Of a stretch of DNA of 64,000 bases, positions 34,779-43,093 are shown in pieces. The DNA is taken from assembly GCF_000717745.1 (NCBI RefSeq), contig NZ_JOBH01000001.1:1-64000 (forward strand), read 5' to 3'. Positions within the stretch are counted from its first letter, which is position 1; every line of letters begins with the position of its first letter. Both the position numbers and the translations under genes were made by a program. Origin of the DNA: Streptomyces violens. Its GTDB lineage: Bacteria; Actinomycetota; Actinomycetes; Streptomycetales; Streptomycetaceae. The notes beneath the pieces are model-generated. The model was not told where the DNA came from and did not search any database. It saw nothing but the letters and a program-made list of their open reading frames with translations.

Positions 34779-35600
34779 GTGAACATCCGATCCCTCACAC
34801 GAGGCGACGGCGTGGTGATCGGAGCAGCGGTGTTGCTGTTCATCGCCTCGTTCCTCGATTTCACCGGTGGCCTTGAGAGCATCAACGCCTGGGACTCGCT
34901 CTCGTGGGTCATGAGCATCTACCTGGCCGGTGTGATCGGTGCGGTTCTGACCATCGCCGCCAAGGCGATGCCGCAGCCGCGTAAGGTCGCCGGCCTCGAC
35001 CTGGGGCAGTTCGGCGTCGCGCTCACGATCTTCGCGGCGTGGACCGCGTTCTGGACGATCATCGGCGTCGGCAGCGCGGGCCCCGGCATCATCATCGGCT
35101 TCATCGCCGCGCTGATCCTCGCGGGCGCGGCCATCGCCACGCCGCTCGTCCCGGCGCTGCAGGGCCAGCTCATCACCGCCCCCGCCGCCCGCCCCGCCGC
35201 GTACCCCACGGGCGCCAATGCCGGTTACGGCTACCCGGGCGCTCAGCAGCAGGTCCCGGGCCAGGGCTACGGCTACCCGGGTGCTCAGCAGCAGGGCGGC
35301 CAGCCCTCGTACGGCGGCCAGCCGCAGCCCGTGCAGGGCGGCCACACCGGCCAGGCCGGGCAGCCGCAGGCGGCCGACCAGCAGACCGCCGCGCCGGCCG
35401 ACGCATTCGCGCCGTTCTGGTTCGCGGTTCCGGTCGCCCGCCCGCTGTACGGCGAGGACGGCAGCCCGACGCCGATCGCCGAACTGGCGCCCGGTACTTG
35501 GTACCTCGCGGTCGAGCAGCGCGGTCAGGCGCTGATCGCGCAGACCCAGGACGGCCGCCGCGGCGTCCTGCAGGACACCACCGGCATCCAGCGCGGCTGA
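34779..35600 (+). CDS. DUF5336-like membrane protein with Gln/Gly/Tyr-rich segment
   Basis: A 273-residue protein with four membrane spans (about residues 12-30, 45-65, 75-95, 100-120). A Pro/Gln/Gly/Tyr-rich linker with a near-exact duplicated unit (YGYPGAQQQ twice) follows, then a C-terminal SH3-like beta domain (WYLAVEQRGQALIAQTQDGRRGVLQDT). The layout resembles the mycobacterial 34-kDa antigenic protein family. GTG start at 34779 after AAAGGA. Role unknown. Confidence 0.72.
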   Translation: MNIRSLTRGDGVVIGAAVLLFIASFLDFTGGLESINAWDSLSWVMSIYLAGVIGAVLTIAAKAMPQPRKVAGLDLGQFGVALTIFAAWTAFWTIIGVGSAGPGIIIGFIAALILAGAAIATPLVPALQGQLITAPAARPAAYPTGANAGYGYPGAQQQVPGQGYGYPGAQQQGGQPSYGGQPQPVQGGHTGQAGQPQAADQQTAAPADAFAPFWFAVPVARPLYGEDGSPTPIAELAPGTWYLAVEQRGQALIAQTQDGRRGVLQDTTGIQRG

Positions 35601-35618
35601 CACCACCACCCGCGCTCC

Positions 35619-35648
35619 CGGCCCCTCGCCCCTTTGGGCGGGGGGCCG
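35619..35648 (+). terminator. hairpin after membrane protein gene
   Basis: A 13-bp stem (35619-35631 with 35636-35648, one G-U pair) around the loop CTTT, 18 bases after the stop codon. No T tract, as is common in streptomycetes. Confidence 0.6.
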
Positions 35649-35689
35649 TTGCCTTCCCCTGCCGCGCCCCGTACAGTCACCGCACCGAA

Positions 35690-35704
35690 CTGACGGTACG
35701 TCAG
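35690..35704. promoter_or_regulatory. CTGACG-N3-CGTCAG dyad, copy 3
   Basis: ctgacggtacgtcag has arms identical to copy 1 at 25666. It lies 22 bp upstream of the LLM oxidoreductase start, where a repressor would overlap the promoter. Confidence 0.6.
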
Positions 35705-35726
35705 GAGTCTGTCAGGAGGCATCGGC

Positions 35727-36737
35727 ATGCGGCTCGGACTGACGCTCGGCTACTGGGGCCGCGGCCCCGACCCCCGCCACCTCGAACTCGCCCGCGAGGC
35801 GGAGGCGTTGGGGTACGACTCGGTGTGGACGGCGGAGTCCTGGGGCTCGGACGCGTTCACCGCGCTCACCTGGATCGCCGCCCACACCTCGCGGATCGGG
35901 CTGGGCACCGGTATCGCGCAGATGGCGGCCCGCACGCCCACCGCCACCGCGATGCACGCGCTCACCCTGGACCATCTGAGCGGCGGCCGGATGATGCTGG
36001 GGCTGGGCCTGTCCGGGCCGCAGGTCGTGGAGGGCTGGTACGGCAGGCCGTTCCCGAAGAGCCCGCTGACCGCGACCCGGGAGTACGTCGACGTGGTACG
36101 CCAAGTGCTGCGCCGCGAGGGGCCGGTGACGCTGGACGGCCGCTTCCACACCCACCCGTACCGCGGCCCGGACGGCACGGGCCTCGGCCGTCCGCTCAAG
36201 CCGATCACCCATCCACTCCGCGCCGACCTGCCGCTGTTCCTCGCCGCGGAGGGCCCGAAGAACATCGCGCAGACCGCCCGCATCGCCGACGGCTGGCTGC
36301 CGCTGTACTGGTCGCCGGAGCGCACCGACGTCTACCGGGCAGCACTGGCCGACGCCCCGGAGGGCTTCCGCGTCGCGCCCATGGTCCGCGCCGCGGTCTG
36401 CGACGACGTCACCGAAGGGCTGCTGCCGGTGAAGGCGATGCTCGGCTTCTACATCGGCGGCATGGGGCACGCGACCAGGAACTTCCACGCGGACCTGATG
36501 GCGCGGATGGGGTACGAGGAGGCGGCGCGGCGGATCCAGCGCCTCTTCCTGGAGGGGCGCAGGGAAGAGGCCGTGCGCGCCGTCCCCGACGCCTTCGCCG
36601 ACGAGATCTCCCTCGTCGGTCCGCGCGAACGCCTCGCGGAGCGGCTGGAGTTGTGGCGTGCGGGCCCGGTCACCGACCTCCTGGTGACGGCCCCCGACCC
36701 GCACACCCTGCGCGTACTCGCCGAGCTCAACTCCTAG
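35727..36737 (+). CDS. LLM class F420-dependent oxidoreductase
   Basis: A 336-residue luciferase-like TIM barrel. It starts MRLGLTLGYWGRGPDPRHLELAREAEALGYDSVWTAE-type (segments MRLGLTLGYWG and EAEALGYDSVW), with GLGTGI, HLSGGRMMLGLGLSGPQ and PLFLAAEGPKNIAQTARIADGW. These are features of F420-dependent members. Its substrate is unknown; the CTGACG dyad it shares with acyl-CoA dehydrogenase and aldehyde dehydrogenase promoters suggests a link to lipid or sterol metabolism. GGAGG precedes the ATG. Confidence 0.88.
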   Translation: MRLGLTLGYWGRGPDPRHLELAREAEALGYDSVWTAESWGSDAFTALTWIAAHTSRIGLGTGIAQMAARTPTATAMHALTLDHLSGGRMMLGLGLSGPQVVEGWYGRPFPKSPLTATREYVDVVRQVLRREGPVTLDGRFHTHPYRGPDGTGLGRPLKPITHPLRADLPLFLAAEGPKNIAQTARIADGWLPLYWSPERTDVYRAALADAPEGFRVAPMVRAAVCDDVTEGLLPVKAMLGFYIGGMGHATRNFHADLMARMGYEEAARRIQRLFLEGRREEAVRAVPDAFADEISLVGPRERLAERLELWRAGPVTDLLVTAPDPHTLRVLAELNS

Positions 36738-36768
36738 GCCGGGCACGACCCAGGACGCGTCCGGCCGG

Positions 36769-37563
36769 TCACCCGAAGCTGACCAGCTCCAGCCACTCGT
36801 CCAGCAGCCCGCGGTCGCCGATGACCGTCACGTCCGCGCCGTCGACGGGCAGCCGACGGTAGAACACCAGCAGCAGATCCCGCATCGGTCCACGCAGCGC
36901 CACCGCGGCCTTCTCGTGCCCCCGGCGCCAGGTGATGGCCTCGCCCGTGAGGTCGATCAGCCACTCCCCGCCGTCCTTGTCCGGGTCGGTGTCGGTGGCG
37001 TGCAGATGGATCGTCCGGCCCGGCCCCAGCAACCGCGCCAGCTCCGGCCGCCGCTCCATCGTCTGCGGCAGGCTCCCGATCTCCAGCCACTCCTCCAGGG
37101 TGTCCACCGCGACCTCCGGAGCGAGCTCGTACGGCACGCCGGCCGCGAGGGCCGCGTCCGCGCGGTGGACCACGATCTCGTGCACCGCCCGCCGCGCCCA
37201 GAAGTCCGTGCTCGGCTCGTCGGCCCAGCTCCACACCGCGGTGCCCGGTCCGGCCGCGCGCAGCTCGGCGGCCACCAGCGCCGCGCTCTCCGCGAGCCAG
37301 GAGTCCAGCGCCGCCGGGTCACCGTCCCCGGGTCCCGCGCCGTCCGGAACCTGCTCCTCGGACACGGGCTCCTTCGCCCGGGTCCGTACCGTCGTCCCCA
37401 TCCAGCGGAGCGCGCCGCCCACGTGCCGGGTCAGCTCGCCGATCGTCCAGTCCGGGCAGGTGGGAACCGTCGCCTTCAGGTCCGCCCCCCGCAGCGCTTC
37501 CCGGAACAGTCCGGTCTGCACCAGAATCTCTTCGCAGTACCTCTCATACCCAAGGCGCGTCAT
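36769..37563 (-). CDS. maleylpyruvate isomerase / mycothiol-dependent (DinB-fold) family protein
   Basis: A 264-residue protein of the actinobacterial maleylpyruvate isomerase N-terminal (DinB-like) family. Metal-ligand-type positions are visible in WTIGELTRHVGGALRWM and FWARRAVHEIVVHRADA, with a C-terminal SCP-like domain (AVALRGPMRDLLLVFYRRLP). Proteins of this type often use mycothiol, but the substrate is unknown. It is the last leftward gene after the glycosyltransferase operon, 81 bp from the toroid gene. Confidence 0.82.
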   Translation of the reverse strand: MTRLGYERYCEEILVQTGLFREALRGADLKATVPTCPDWTIGELTRHVGGALRWMGTTVRTRAKEPVSEEQVPDGAGPGDGDPAALDSWLAESAALVAAELRAAGPGTAVWSWADEPSTDFWARRAVHEIVVHRADAALAAGVPYELAPEVAVDTLEEWLEIGSLPQTMERRPELARLLGPGRTIHLHATDTDPDKDGGEWLIDLTGEAITWRRGHEKAAVALRGPMRDLLLVFYRRLPVDGADVTVIGDRGLLDEWLELVSFG

Positions 37564-37644
37564 ACCCGCACACTAGTGCGGGTCCTGCGCCCCTGCCCCG
37601 ATTTTCGGGACGGAGGGACGCAGGGAGATCAGTCGCAAGGGAGA

Positions 37645-38715
37645 TCAGTCGCAGCAGCCGGGGTCCAGGCCCGACGGAAGGGCCTCGCCGCCGAAGACGG
37701 CCGTGGTGGCCTCGTCGCCGCCGAGCGCGGCCACCGCCAGCAGCAGCGACCCCGCCGTCCACGACGTCAGCTCGCGCGGCCAGACCACCTCGTCGTCGAA
37801 GACATAGCCGGTCCAGTACATGCCGTCCTCGGCGCGCAGATGCCGGATCGAGCGGAGGATGTCGACCGCGCGGTCGGACTCGCCCATCGCCCAGAGGGCC
37901 AGCGCCAGTTCGGCGCTCTCGCCGCCGGTGACCCACGGATTCGGCAGTACACAGCGGACGCCGAGCCCCGGCACGACGAAGTCGTCCCACTGCGCCTCGA
38001 TGCGCTCCTTGGCGGCCTGGCCGCGCAGCGCGCCCCCGAGCACCGGGTAGTACCAGTCCATCGAGTAGCGGGACTTGTCCAGAAAGCGTTCGGGGTGGTG
38101 GCGGATGGCGTGGCCCAGCCGGCCGACCGCCAGCTCCCAGTCCGGCTGCGGCGCGCCGCACTGGTCGGCGACGGCCAGGGCGCAGCGCAGCGCCTGGTAG
38201 ACGGAGGAGGAGCCGGTGAGCAGCGCGTCGTTGACGGGTGTGCCGTCGTCCTCGCGCTTCCAGCCGATCTCGCCGCCGGGCTGCTGGAGTTCCAGTACGA
38301 ACTCCATGGCGGCGTACACCGTCGGCCACATCCGGTCGAGGAAGGTGTCGTCGCCGGTGGAGAGGTAGTGGTGCCAGACGCCGACGGCCAGGTACGCGCA
38401 GAAGTTGGTCTCGCGGCCGCGGTCGGTGGGCCGCTCCGCGTCCCCGTCGGCGTACGCGGCGTACCAGGAGCCGTCGGGGAGCTGGTGGTCGGCGAGCCAC
38501 TGGTACGCGGCCTCGGCACGGGCGTGTTCACCGGCCGCGTCCAGCGCCATCGCGGCCTCGGTGTGGTCCCAGGGGTCGAGGTGGTGGCCACGGAACCACG
38601 GGATGGCGCCGTCCGCGCGCTGGGTCGCGAGGATGCCGGCGACGGTGCGGGCGGCCTGCTCCGCGGTGAGCACTCCGGGCAGGACGAGTCGTTCGGTGCG
38701 CCCGGGGCTCGTCAC
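37645..38715 (-). CDS. alpha/alpha-toroid (prenyltransferase-like / six-hairpin) protein
   Basis: A 356-residue helical-repeat protein with repeated units such as ILATQRADGAIPWFRGHHLDPWDHTEAAMAL and YQWLADHQLPDGSWYAAYADG (QxxDGxW-type repeats), usually annotated as prenyltransferase-like. No class II cyclase DxDD motif is seen, and a glycoside-processing toroid is equally possible. Start GTG at 38715 overlaps the methyltransferase stop (GTGA). The operon context (GT4, methyltransferase) suggests work on a glycosylated or isoprenoid metabolite; product unknown. Confidence 0.75.
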   Translation of the reverse strand: MTSPGRTERLVLPGVLTAEQAARTVAGILATQRADGAIPWFRGHHLDPWDHTEAAMALDAAGEHARAEAAYQWLADHQLPDGSWYAAYADGDAERPTDRGRETNFCAYLAVGVWHHYLSTGDDTFLDRMWPTVYAAMEFVLELQQPGGEIGWKREDDGTPVNDALLTGSSSVYQALRCALAVADQCGAPQPDWELAVGRLGHAIRHHPERFLDKSRYSMDWYYPVLGGALRGQAAKERIEAQWDDFVVPGLGVRCVLPNPWVTGGESAELALALWAMGESDRAVDILRSIRHLRAEDGMYWTGYVFDDEVVWPRELTSWTAGSLLLAVAALGGDEATTAVFGGEALPSGLDPGCCD

Positions 38716-39491
38716 AGGGCGGCTCGCGCGGGCTCGTCGTGCGTGTCGTGCTGCGCCCCGGCGGCGTGCGCCTTCGGCTCGTGCGGCTTGGTGGCGTACG
38801 CGACGAAGCTCTTGCCGATGAGCGGGTTGAGCGCGTTCTCCGCGACTCTGGTGGCCAGCGGCTTCTTCATGATGTCCCAGACCAGGAGCTTGTGGTACGC
38901 CTTGACCGGCAGCGCCTTGTCGTTGTCCACGCCGAACGCGCACTTGAGCCACCAGTACGGGGAGTGCAGCGCGTGCGCGTGGTGCGTGCCGTAGGGGCGC
39001 AGGCCCGCCTCGCGCATCTTGCCGAGCAGTTCGTCGGCCTTGTAGATGCGGATGTGGCCGCCCTCGACCTCGTGGTACGCGTCGCTCAGCGCCCAGCAGA
39101 CCTTCTCGGGGCCGTAGCGCGGCACGGTGACGGCGATCCGGCCGCCGGGCTTGAGGACCCGGACCATCTCGGCGAGCACGCCCTTGTCGTCGGGGATGTG
39201 CTCCATGACCTCGGAGATGATCACGACGTCGAAGGAGTCGTCGGGGAAGGGCAGCGCGAGCGCGTCGCCCTCCATGGCGGTGGCGGTGGCGCCGGCCGGG
39301 GCCTCACCGGCCTCCTCCATGGCGGCGAACCACTTGGCGACCTCGCGGATCTCCTCGGCGTTCTGGTCGAGGGCCACGACGTGCGCGCCGCGCCGGTAGC
39401 ACTCGAAGGCGTGCCGGCCCGCGCCGCACCCCAGATCGAGTACGCGGTCACCCGGTGCGAGCGGGAATCGGGAAAAGTCGACGGTCAGCAC
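38712..39491 (-). CDS. class I SAM-dependent methyltransferase
   Basis: A 259-residue UbiE/UbiG-like methyltransferase with VLDLGCGAGRHAFECYRRG, VVALDQNAEEI, GDALALPFPDDSFDVVIISEVMEHI and the KPGGRIAVTVPR strand. It is coupled to the downstream toroid gene by GTGA and follows the glycosyltransferase by 67 bp. A GT4 plus methyltransferase pair also exists in mycobacteria (Rv0225/Rv0224c-like, from memory). Acceptor unknown. Confidence 0.88.
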   Translation of the reverse strand: MLTVDFSRFPLAPGDRVLDLGCGAGRHAFECYRRGAHVVALDQNAEEIREVAKWFAAMEEAGEAPAGATATAMEGDALALPFPDDSFDVVIISEVMEHIPDDKGVLAEMVRVLKPGGRIAVTVPRYGPEKVCWALSDAYHEVEGGHIRIYKADELLGKMREAGLRPYGTHHAHALHSPYWWLKCAFGVDNDKALPVKAYHKLLVWDIMKKPLATRVAENALNPLIGKSFVAYATKPHEPKAHAAGAQHDTHDEPARAAL

Positions 39492-39558
39492 GGCCTCTCA
39501 GCTTTCGTCCTGGGGTGTCCCCGGCCGCGGAGGCCGGCCGGGAGCGGTGTTCGTCAGG

Positions 39559-40932
39559 TCAGGGTGCGGCCGACGCGGGGGTGGCCGCCGGTGTCGTGGG
39601 GGCCGCGGCGGGCCGGTGTGCGACGCGGGCCGCGATGGCCTCACGGTAACGCTCGGCGGTGCCGATGGCCGCCTGCCGCCAGGTGAAGCGGGCGAGGACC
39701 CGGGCGCGGCCCGCAGCGCCGAGCCGGCGGCGCAGCTCCGCGTCGCCGAGCAGCCGGTTCAGGCCCGCGGCGAGCGCGCCCGCGTCGCCCGGCGGCACCG
39801 CGAGACAGGTCTCGCCGTCGGGCCCGGCGACCTCGGGGATGGCGCCGCCGGTGGTGGCCAGCAGCGGCGTGCCGGTGGCCATGGCCTCGGCGGCGGGGAG
39901 GGAGAAGCCTTCGTACAGGGAGGGCACACAGGCCACTTGGGCGCCGCGGACCAGGTCGACCAGCTCGGCGTCGCTGATGCCCTTGACGAACTCGATGGCG
40001 TTGCCGAGCCCGTACCGCTCGATGGCGGCGGCCACCGGCCCGTCGTCGGCGCGCTTGCCGACCACGACGAGGTGGGCCTCCGGGTTCTCCGTACGGACCT
40101 TGGCGAGCGCCTCGACGAGGTGGATCAGGCCCTTGAGCGGCACGTCGGCGCTGGAGGTCGTGACGATGCGGCCGGGGATCTCGGGAACCGAGCGATCCGG
40201 CGAGAAGAGGTCGGTGTCGGCGCCGATGTGCACGACGTGGATGCGGTCCTGACGGACGCCCAGGTGGTCGGTGATCTCCTGCGCGGAGGAGCCGGAGACG
40301 GTGAGGACGGACGGCAGCCGGCGCGCGACCCGCTTCTGCATGCGGGTGAAGCCGTACCAGCGGCGGACCGAGGCGCGCCGCCGCCAGCCGTCGGCGGCGG
40401 CCAGGTCGAGCTGCCGGTCGACGGTGATGGGGTGGTGGATCGTGGTGACCAGCGGCGCGCCGAGGTCGCCGAGCAGGCCGTAGCCGAGCGTCTGGTTGTC
40501 GTGGACGACGTCGAAGTCGCCGCGCCGGGCGGCCAGATGGCGGCGGGCCCGCAGGGAGAAGGTGAGCGGCTCGGGGAAGCCGCCGGTCCACATCGTGCCG
40601 ACTTCGAGGGCGTCGATCCAGTCGCGGTACTCGCCGCGCTTCGGCGTGCGGAACGGGTCCGGCTGCCGGTACAGGTCCAGGCTGGGCAGCTCGGTCAGCG
40701 GGACGCCCCCGTCGAGCACGGGGTAGGGCTGGGCGCCGATGACCTCCACGGAGTGGCCGAGCCCGGCCAGTTCGCGCGAGAGGTGGCGTACGTAGACGCC
40801 CTGGCCGCCGCAGAACGGGTTCCCCTTGTACGTGAGCAGGGCGATCCGCAAGGGGCGGTCGCCGGTGACCTCTGCGGGGCGAGCGGCGGCTGCCCGGACG
40901 GCCTCAGCGGACACTCTCGGCCCCTCTCTCAC
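39559..40932 (-). CDS. GT4 family glycosyltransferase
   Basis: A 457-residue retaining GT-B enzyme: N-terminal ALLTYKGNPFCGGQGVYVRHL (Gly-rich acceptor loop), HHPIT, HIGADTDLFSP and the EX7E signature in SLYEGFSLPAAEAMATGTP. The GTG at 40932 gives the longest form; a GTG at 40914 (VSAEAV) has a better-spaced GAGGGG and may be the true start. First gene of a leftward operon and divergent from kstR, with a KstR-type site 36 bp upstream. That suggests it may be derepressed with sterol genes. Confidence 0.88.
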   Translation of the reverse strand: MREGPRVSAEAVRAAAARPAEVTGDRPLRIALLTYKGNPFCGGQGVYVRHLSRELAGLGHSVEVIGAQPYPVLDGGVPLTELPSLDLYRQPDPFRTPKRGEYRDWIDALEVGTMWTGGFPEPLTFSLRARRHLAARRGDFDVVHDNQTLGYGLLGDLGAPLVTTIHHPITVDRQLDLAAADGWRRRASVRRWYGFTRMQKRVARRLPSVLTVSGSSAQEITDHLGVRQDRIHVVHIGADTDLFSPDRSVPEIPGRIVTTSSADVPLKGLIHLVEALAKVRTENPEAHLVVVGKRADDGPVAAAIERYGLGNAIEFVKGISDAELVDLVRGAQVACVPSLYEGFSLPAAEAMATGTPLLATTGGAIPEVAGPDGETCLAVPPGDAGALAAGLNRLLGDAELRRRLGAAGRARVLARFTWRQAAIGTAERYREAIAARVAHRPAAAPTTPAATPASAAP

Positions 40933-40968
40933 TGGACTTTCGCCGGAGCGTAACCGCTGGCGCTAATC

Positions 40969-40982
40969 TAGAACAAGTTACA
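40969..40982. promoter_or_regulatory. KstR-type operator between GT4 operon and kstR
   Basis: TAGAACAAGTTACA matches TnnAACnnGTTnnA at every fixed base. It is in the 210-bp divergent gap, nearer the GT4 start (36 bp) than the kstR start (160 bp), and could serve both. Confidence 0.72.
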
Positions 40983-40983
40983 G

Positions 40984-40995
40984 AACCGATCGGTT
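40984..40995. promoter_or_regulatory. 12-bp perfect palindrome next to KstR-type site
   Basis: AACCGATCGGTT lies one base after the KstR-type site. It is symmetric in its own right and could be a second operator or part of an extended one. Confidence 0.4.
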
Positions 40996-41142
40996 ACCGA
41001 TGAGTTCACCAGGCTCGAATCTACCGGTCGGGACATCGGCGAAAAGAGCCGCACCAGGTGATTCGCGCCACGACCCACCCCCTGCCATGCTGAGCCGATC
41101 AGCAGATCGACAGACCCCGCAGCACGGACGGACCGCCACGGA

Positions 41143-41787
41143 ATGGGACACATGACTTCCGAACACCGGCCGGCGCTTCCCGCCACCCCTCCGCTGACCG
41201 AGCGCCAGGAAGCGCGCCGCCGCCGCATCCTGCACGCCAGCGCGCAACTGGCCGGGCGCGGCGGTTTCGACGCCGTGCAGATGCGCGAGGTCGCGGAGTT
41301 GTCGAACGTCGCCCTGGGCACGCTGTACCGCTACTTCCCCTCCAAGATCCATCTGCTGGTGGCGACGATGCAGGACCAGCTGCAGCACATGCACGCGACG
41401 CTGCGCAAAAGGCCGCCGACGGAGAGCGACCCCGGGGCGCGGGTGGCCCAGACGCTGATGCGGGCGTTCCGCGCGATGCAGCGCGAGCCGCATCTGGCGG
41501 ACGCGATGGTGCGCGCGCTCACCTTCGCCGACCGGTCGGTGAGCCCCGAGGTGGACACCGTCTCCCGGCTGACGACGGCGATCATTCTGGACGCCATGGG
41601 GCTGGATTCCGATGCCACTCCGGAGCAGCTCTCGGCCGTGCGGGTCATCGAGCACACCTGGCACTCGGCGCTCATCACCTGGCTCTCGGGCCGGGCTTCG
41701 ATTGCGCAAGTGAAGATCGACATCGAGACCGTCTGCCGGCTCATCGAGCTGACCGGCCCCCAGCCTGGCCTCCAGCGCCCGGAATAG
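41143..41787 (+). CDS. kstR: KstR-like TetR family repressor of sterol degradation genes
   Basis: A 214-residue TetR regulator. The HTH region FDAVQMREVAELSNVALG plus TLYRYFPSKIHLLVA is nearly that of mycobacterial KstR (AVQMRTVADRAGVAVG, TLYRYFPSKVHLLVS as I recall). The ligand domain keeps AMQREPHLADAMVRALTFAD and the C-terminal WLSGRASIAQVKIDIETVCRL pattern. KstR binds CoA esters of sterol intermediates and releases its operators. The start may be 41143 (MGHMTSEHR) or ATG 41152; neither has a strong Shine-Dalgarno. Candidate targets within this window are the sites at 25607, 32008, 40969, 53040, 63768 and 63876. Confidence 0.88.
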   Translation: MGHMTSEHRPALPATPPLTERQEARRRRILHASAQLAGRGGFDAVQMREVAELSNVALGTLYRYFPSKIHLLVATMQDQLQHMHATLRKRPPTESDPGARVAQTLMRAFRAMQREPHLADAMVRALTFADRSVSPEVDTVSRLTTAIILDAMGLDSDATPEQLSAVRVIEHTWHSALITWLSGRASIAQVKIDIETVCRLIELTGPQPGLQRPE

Positions 41788-41825
41788 CCCGCTTTCGCAC
41801 TGAAGTCCCCTTTCATGGCCTCGGC

Positions 41826-41847
41826 TTGGCGCCGGTTTGGCGCCGGT
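41826..41847 (+). repeat. two tandem 11-bp repeats upstream of ramR
   Basis: The unit ttggcgccggt occurs twice without a gap, followed by a partial third (ttgcgg). An 11-bp period places both units on one DNA face, so this may be a regulator site for ramR, whose GTG is 163 bp downstream. Confidence 0.4.
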
Positions 41848-42010
41848 TTGCGGCCGTCACAGAGTGCATACATGCATCCCGCCGTGCACCCGTGCGCCCC
41901 CTTGCCCCCTCTTGGCCTGATCTGCGGCCCCACGGCGCGCCCTTTACAGGTATGAATTCGGGGTGGTTGCCAAATAAGGCCGGTACACGGGGGTCTGGAG
42001 GGGGACTGCA

Positions 42011-42991
42011 GTGATCCGGGTGCTGCTGGTGCACGACGTCTGCCTGTTTCGATGGGCATTGGCTGAGGTGCTCAGCAGGGAAAACGACATAGAGGTGGCG
42101 GTGTCCACGCCGGAAGGCGCGGCGGGCCGGGTGCGCGCGCTGCAGCCGGACGTCTGTGTGGTGGATGTGGACTCCGCAATGCCTATCGGAGCGAATGCGT
42201 TGCGAAAGCTATCGGACAGCGGTGCCGCGCCCGCGGCACATGCCGACGGTACTTCTGCGAGAGAGGAAGCGGGATGGAGTGACGGTGCGTATCGGAGTAC
42301 CGACGGGTACCGGAGCGGCTGGGCCCCGAGAGCGGCGGCCGGGGCGCACGGCGCCGTGGTGAGCGGCGTCGGCGCCGCCGCGAGAGGTGCCCCCGCGGGC
42401 GGCACCCAGATGAGGGCGGAGGCGCACGGCAGTGCCGCGCACGCTGTCCCGGGCCGCGGCACGCCCGCGCGCGGGCCGATCGCGCACATCCCGCAGCAGG
42501 TCAACAGATGCCGGGAACTTCCGATGAGCGGCGCGGCGGAGGGCGTGCCGTGCGGTGGAGAGCCCGGAGCGGGCGGCGGCCGGGAGGGCGCGGCCGGGCC
42601 GTCGAAGGGGCCTGCCCTGCTGGTCCTCGGCTCTGCCCACCGGCCGGGCCCGCTGCGCAGAGCCTTCGAGGCCGACGCGCTCGGGTTCGTCGACAAGGAG
42701 GGCTCCCCCGGGCAGCTCGCCGCCGGTATACGGCAGGTCGCCGCGGGCCGGCGCTTCATCGACGGCTCGCTGGGCTTCGGCTTTCTGCAGGCCGCCGAAA
42801 TGCCGCTCACCCAGCGGGAGCTGAGCGTCCTGACGCTCGCCGCCGAGGGCGCCTCGGTCGCCGAGATCGCCGGCACGCTGCACCTGTCCAACGGAACGGT
42901 GCGCAACTACATGTCGGCGATCACCCGCAAGACCGGCGCCCGCAACAGGGTCGACGCCATCCGCATCTCCCAGGGCGAGGGCTGGCTGTGA
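42011..42991 (+). CDS. ramR: RamR/AmfR-like response regulator with long internal insert
   Basis: A 326-residue NarL-type regulator that should activate the lanthipeptide operon. Residues 1-65 are the first half of a receiver (MIRVLLVHDVCLFRWALAEVL; acidic VVDVD at 51-54). Residues about 66-198 are Ala/Gly/Arg/Pro-rich low-complexity sequence. The receiver resumes at about 199 (ALLVLGSAHRPGPLRRAFEADALGFVDKEGS, with the conserved Lys) and the LuxR HTH occupies about 262-316 (LTQRELSVLTLAAEGASVAEIAG). RamR-type proteins are about 200 residues, so the insert is striking. The receiver probably works without phosphorylation, as proposed for atypical members. GTG start. It converges on the ABC genes. 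Confidence 0.85.
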   Translation: MIRVLLVHDVCLFRWALAEVLSRENDIEVAVSTPEGAAGRVRALQPDVCVVDVDSAMPIGANALRKLSDSGAAPAAHADGTSAREEAGWSDGAYRSTDGYRSGWAPRAAAGAHGAVVSGVGAAARGAPAGGTQMRAEAHGSAAHAVPGRGTPARGPIAHIPQQVNRCRELPMSGAAEGVPCGGEPGAGGGREGAAGPSKGPALLVLGSAHRPGPLRRAFEADALGFVDKEGSPGQLAAGIRQVAAGRRFIDGSLGFGFLQAAEMPLTQRELSVLTLAAEGASVAEIAGTLHLSNGTVRNYMSAITRKTGARNRVDAIRISQGEGWL

Positions 42992-43093
42992 CCCATGCAC
43001 CGGGAGAGCGTCCCGGCGGCGGTCCCGGACGCGGTACGGGCCGCAGCGTCGGCCGGGGAGGGCGGACCGGTCGCCGTCACGGCCGGGCCCCGC

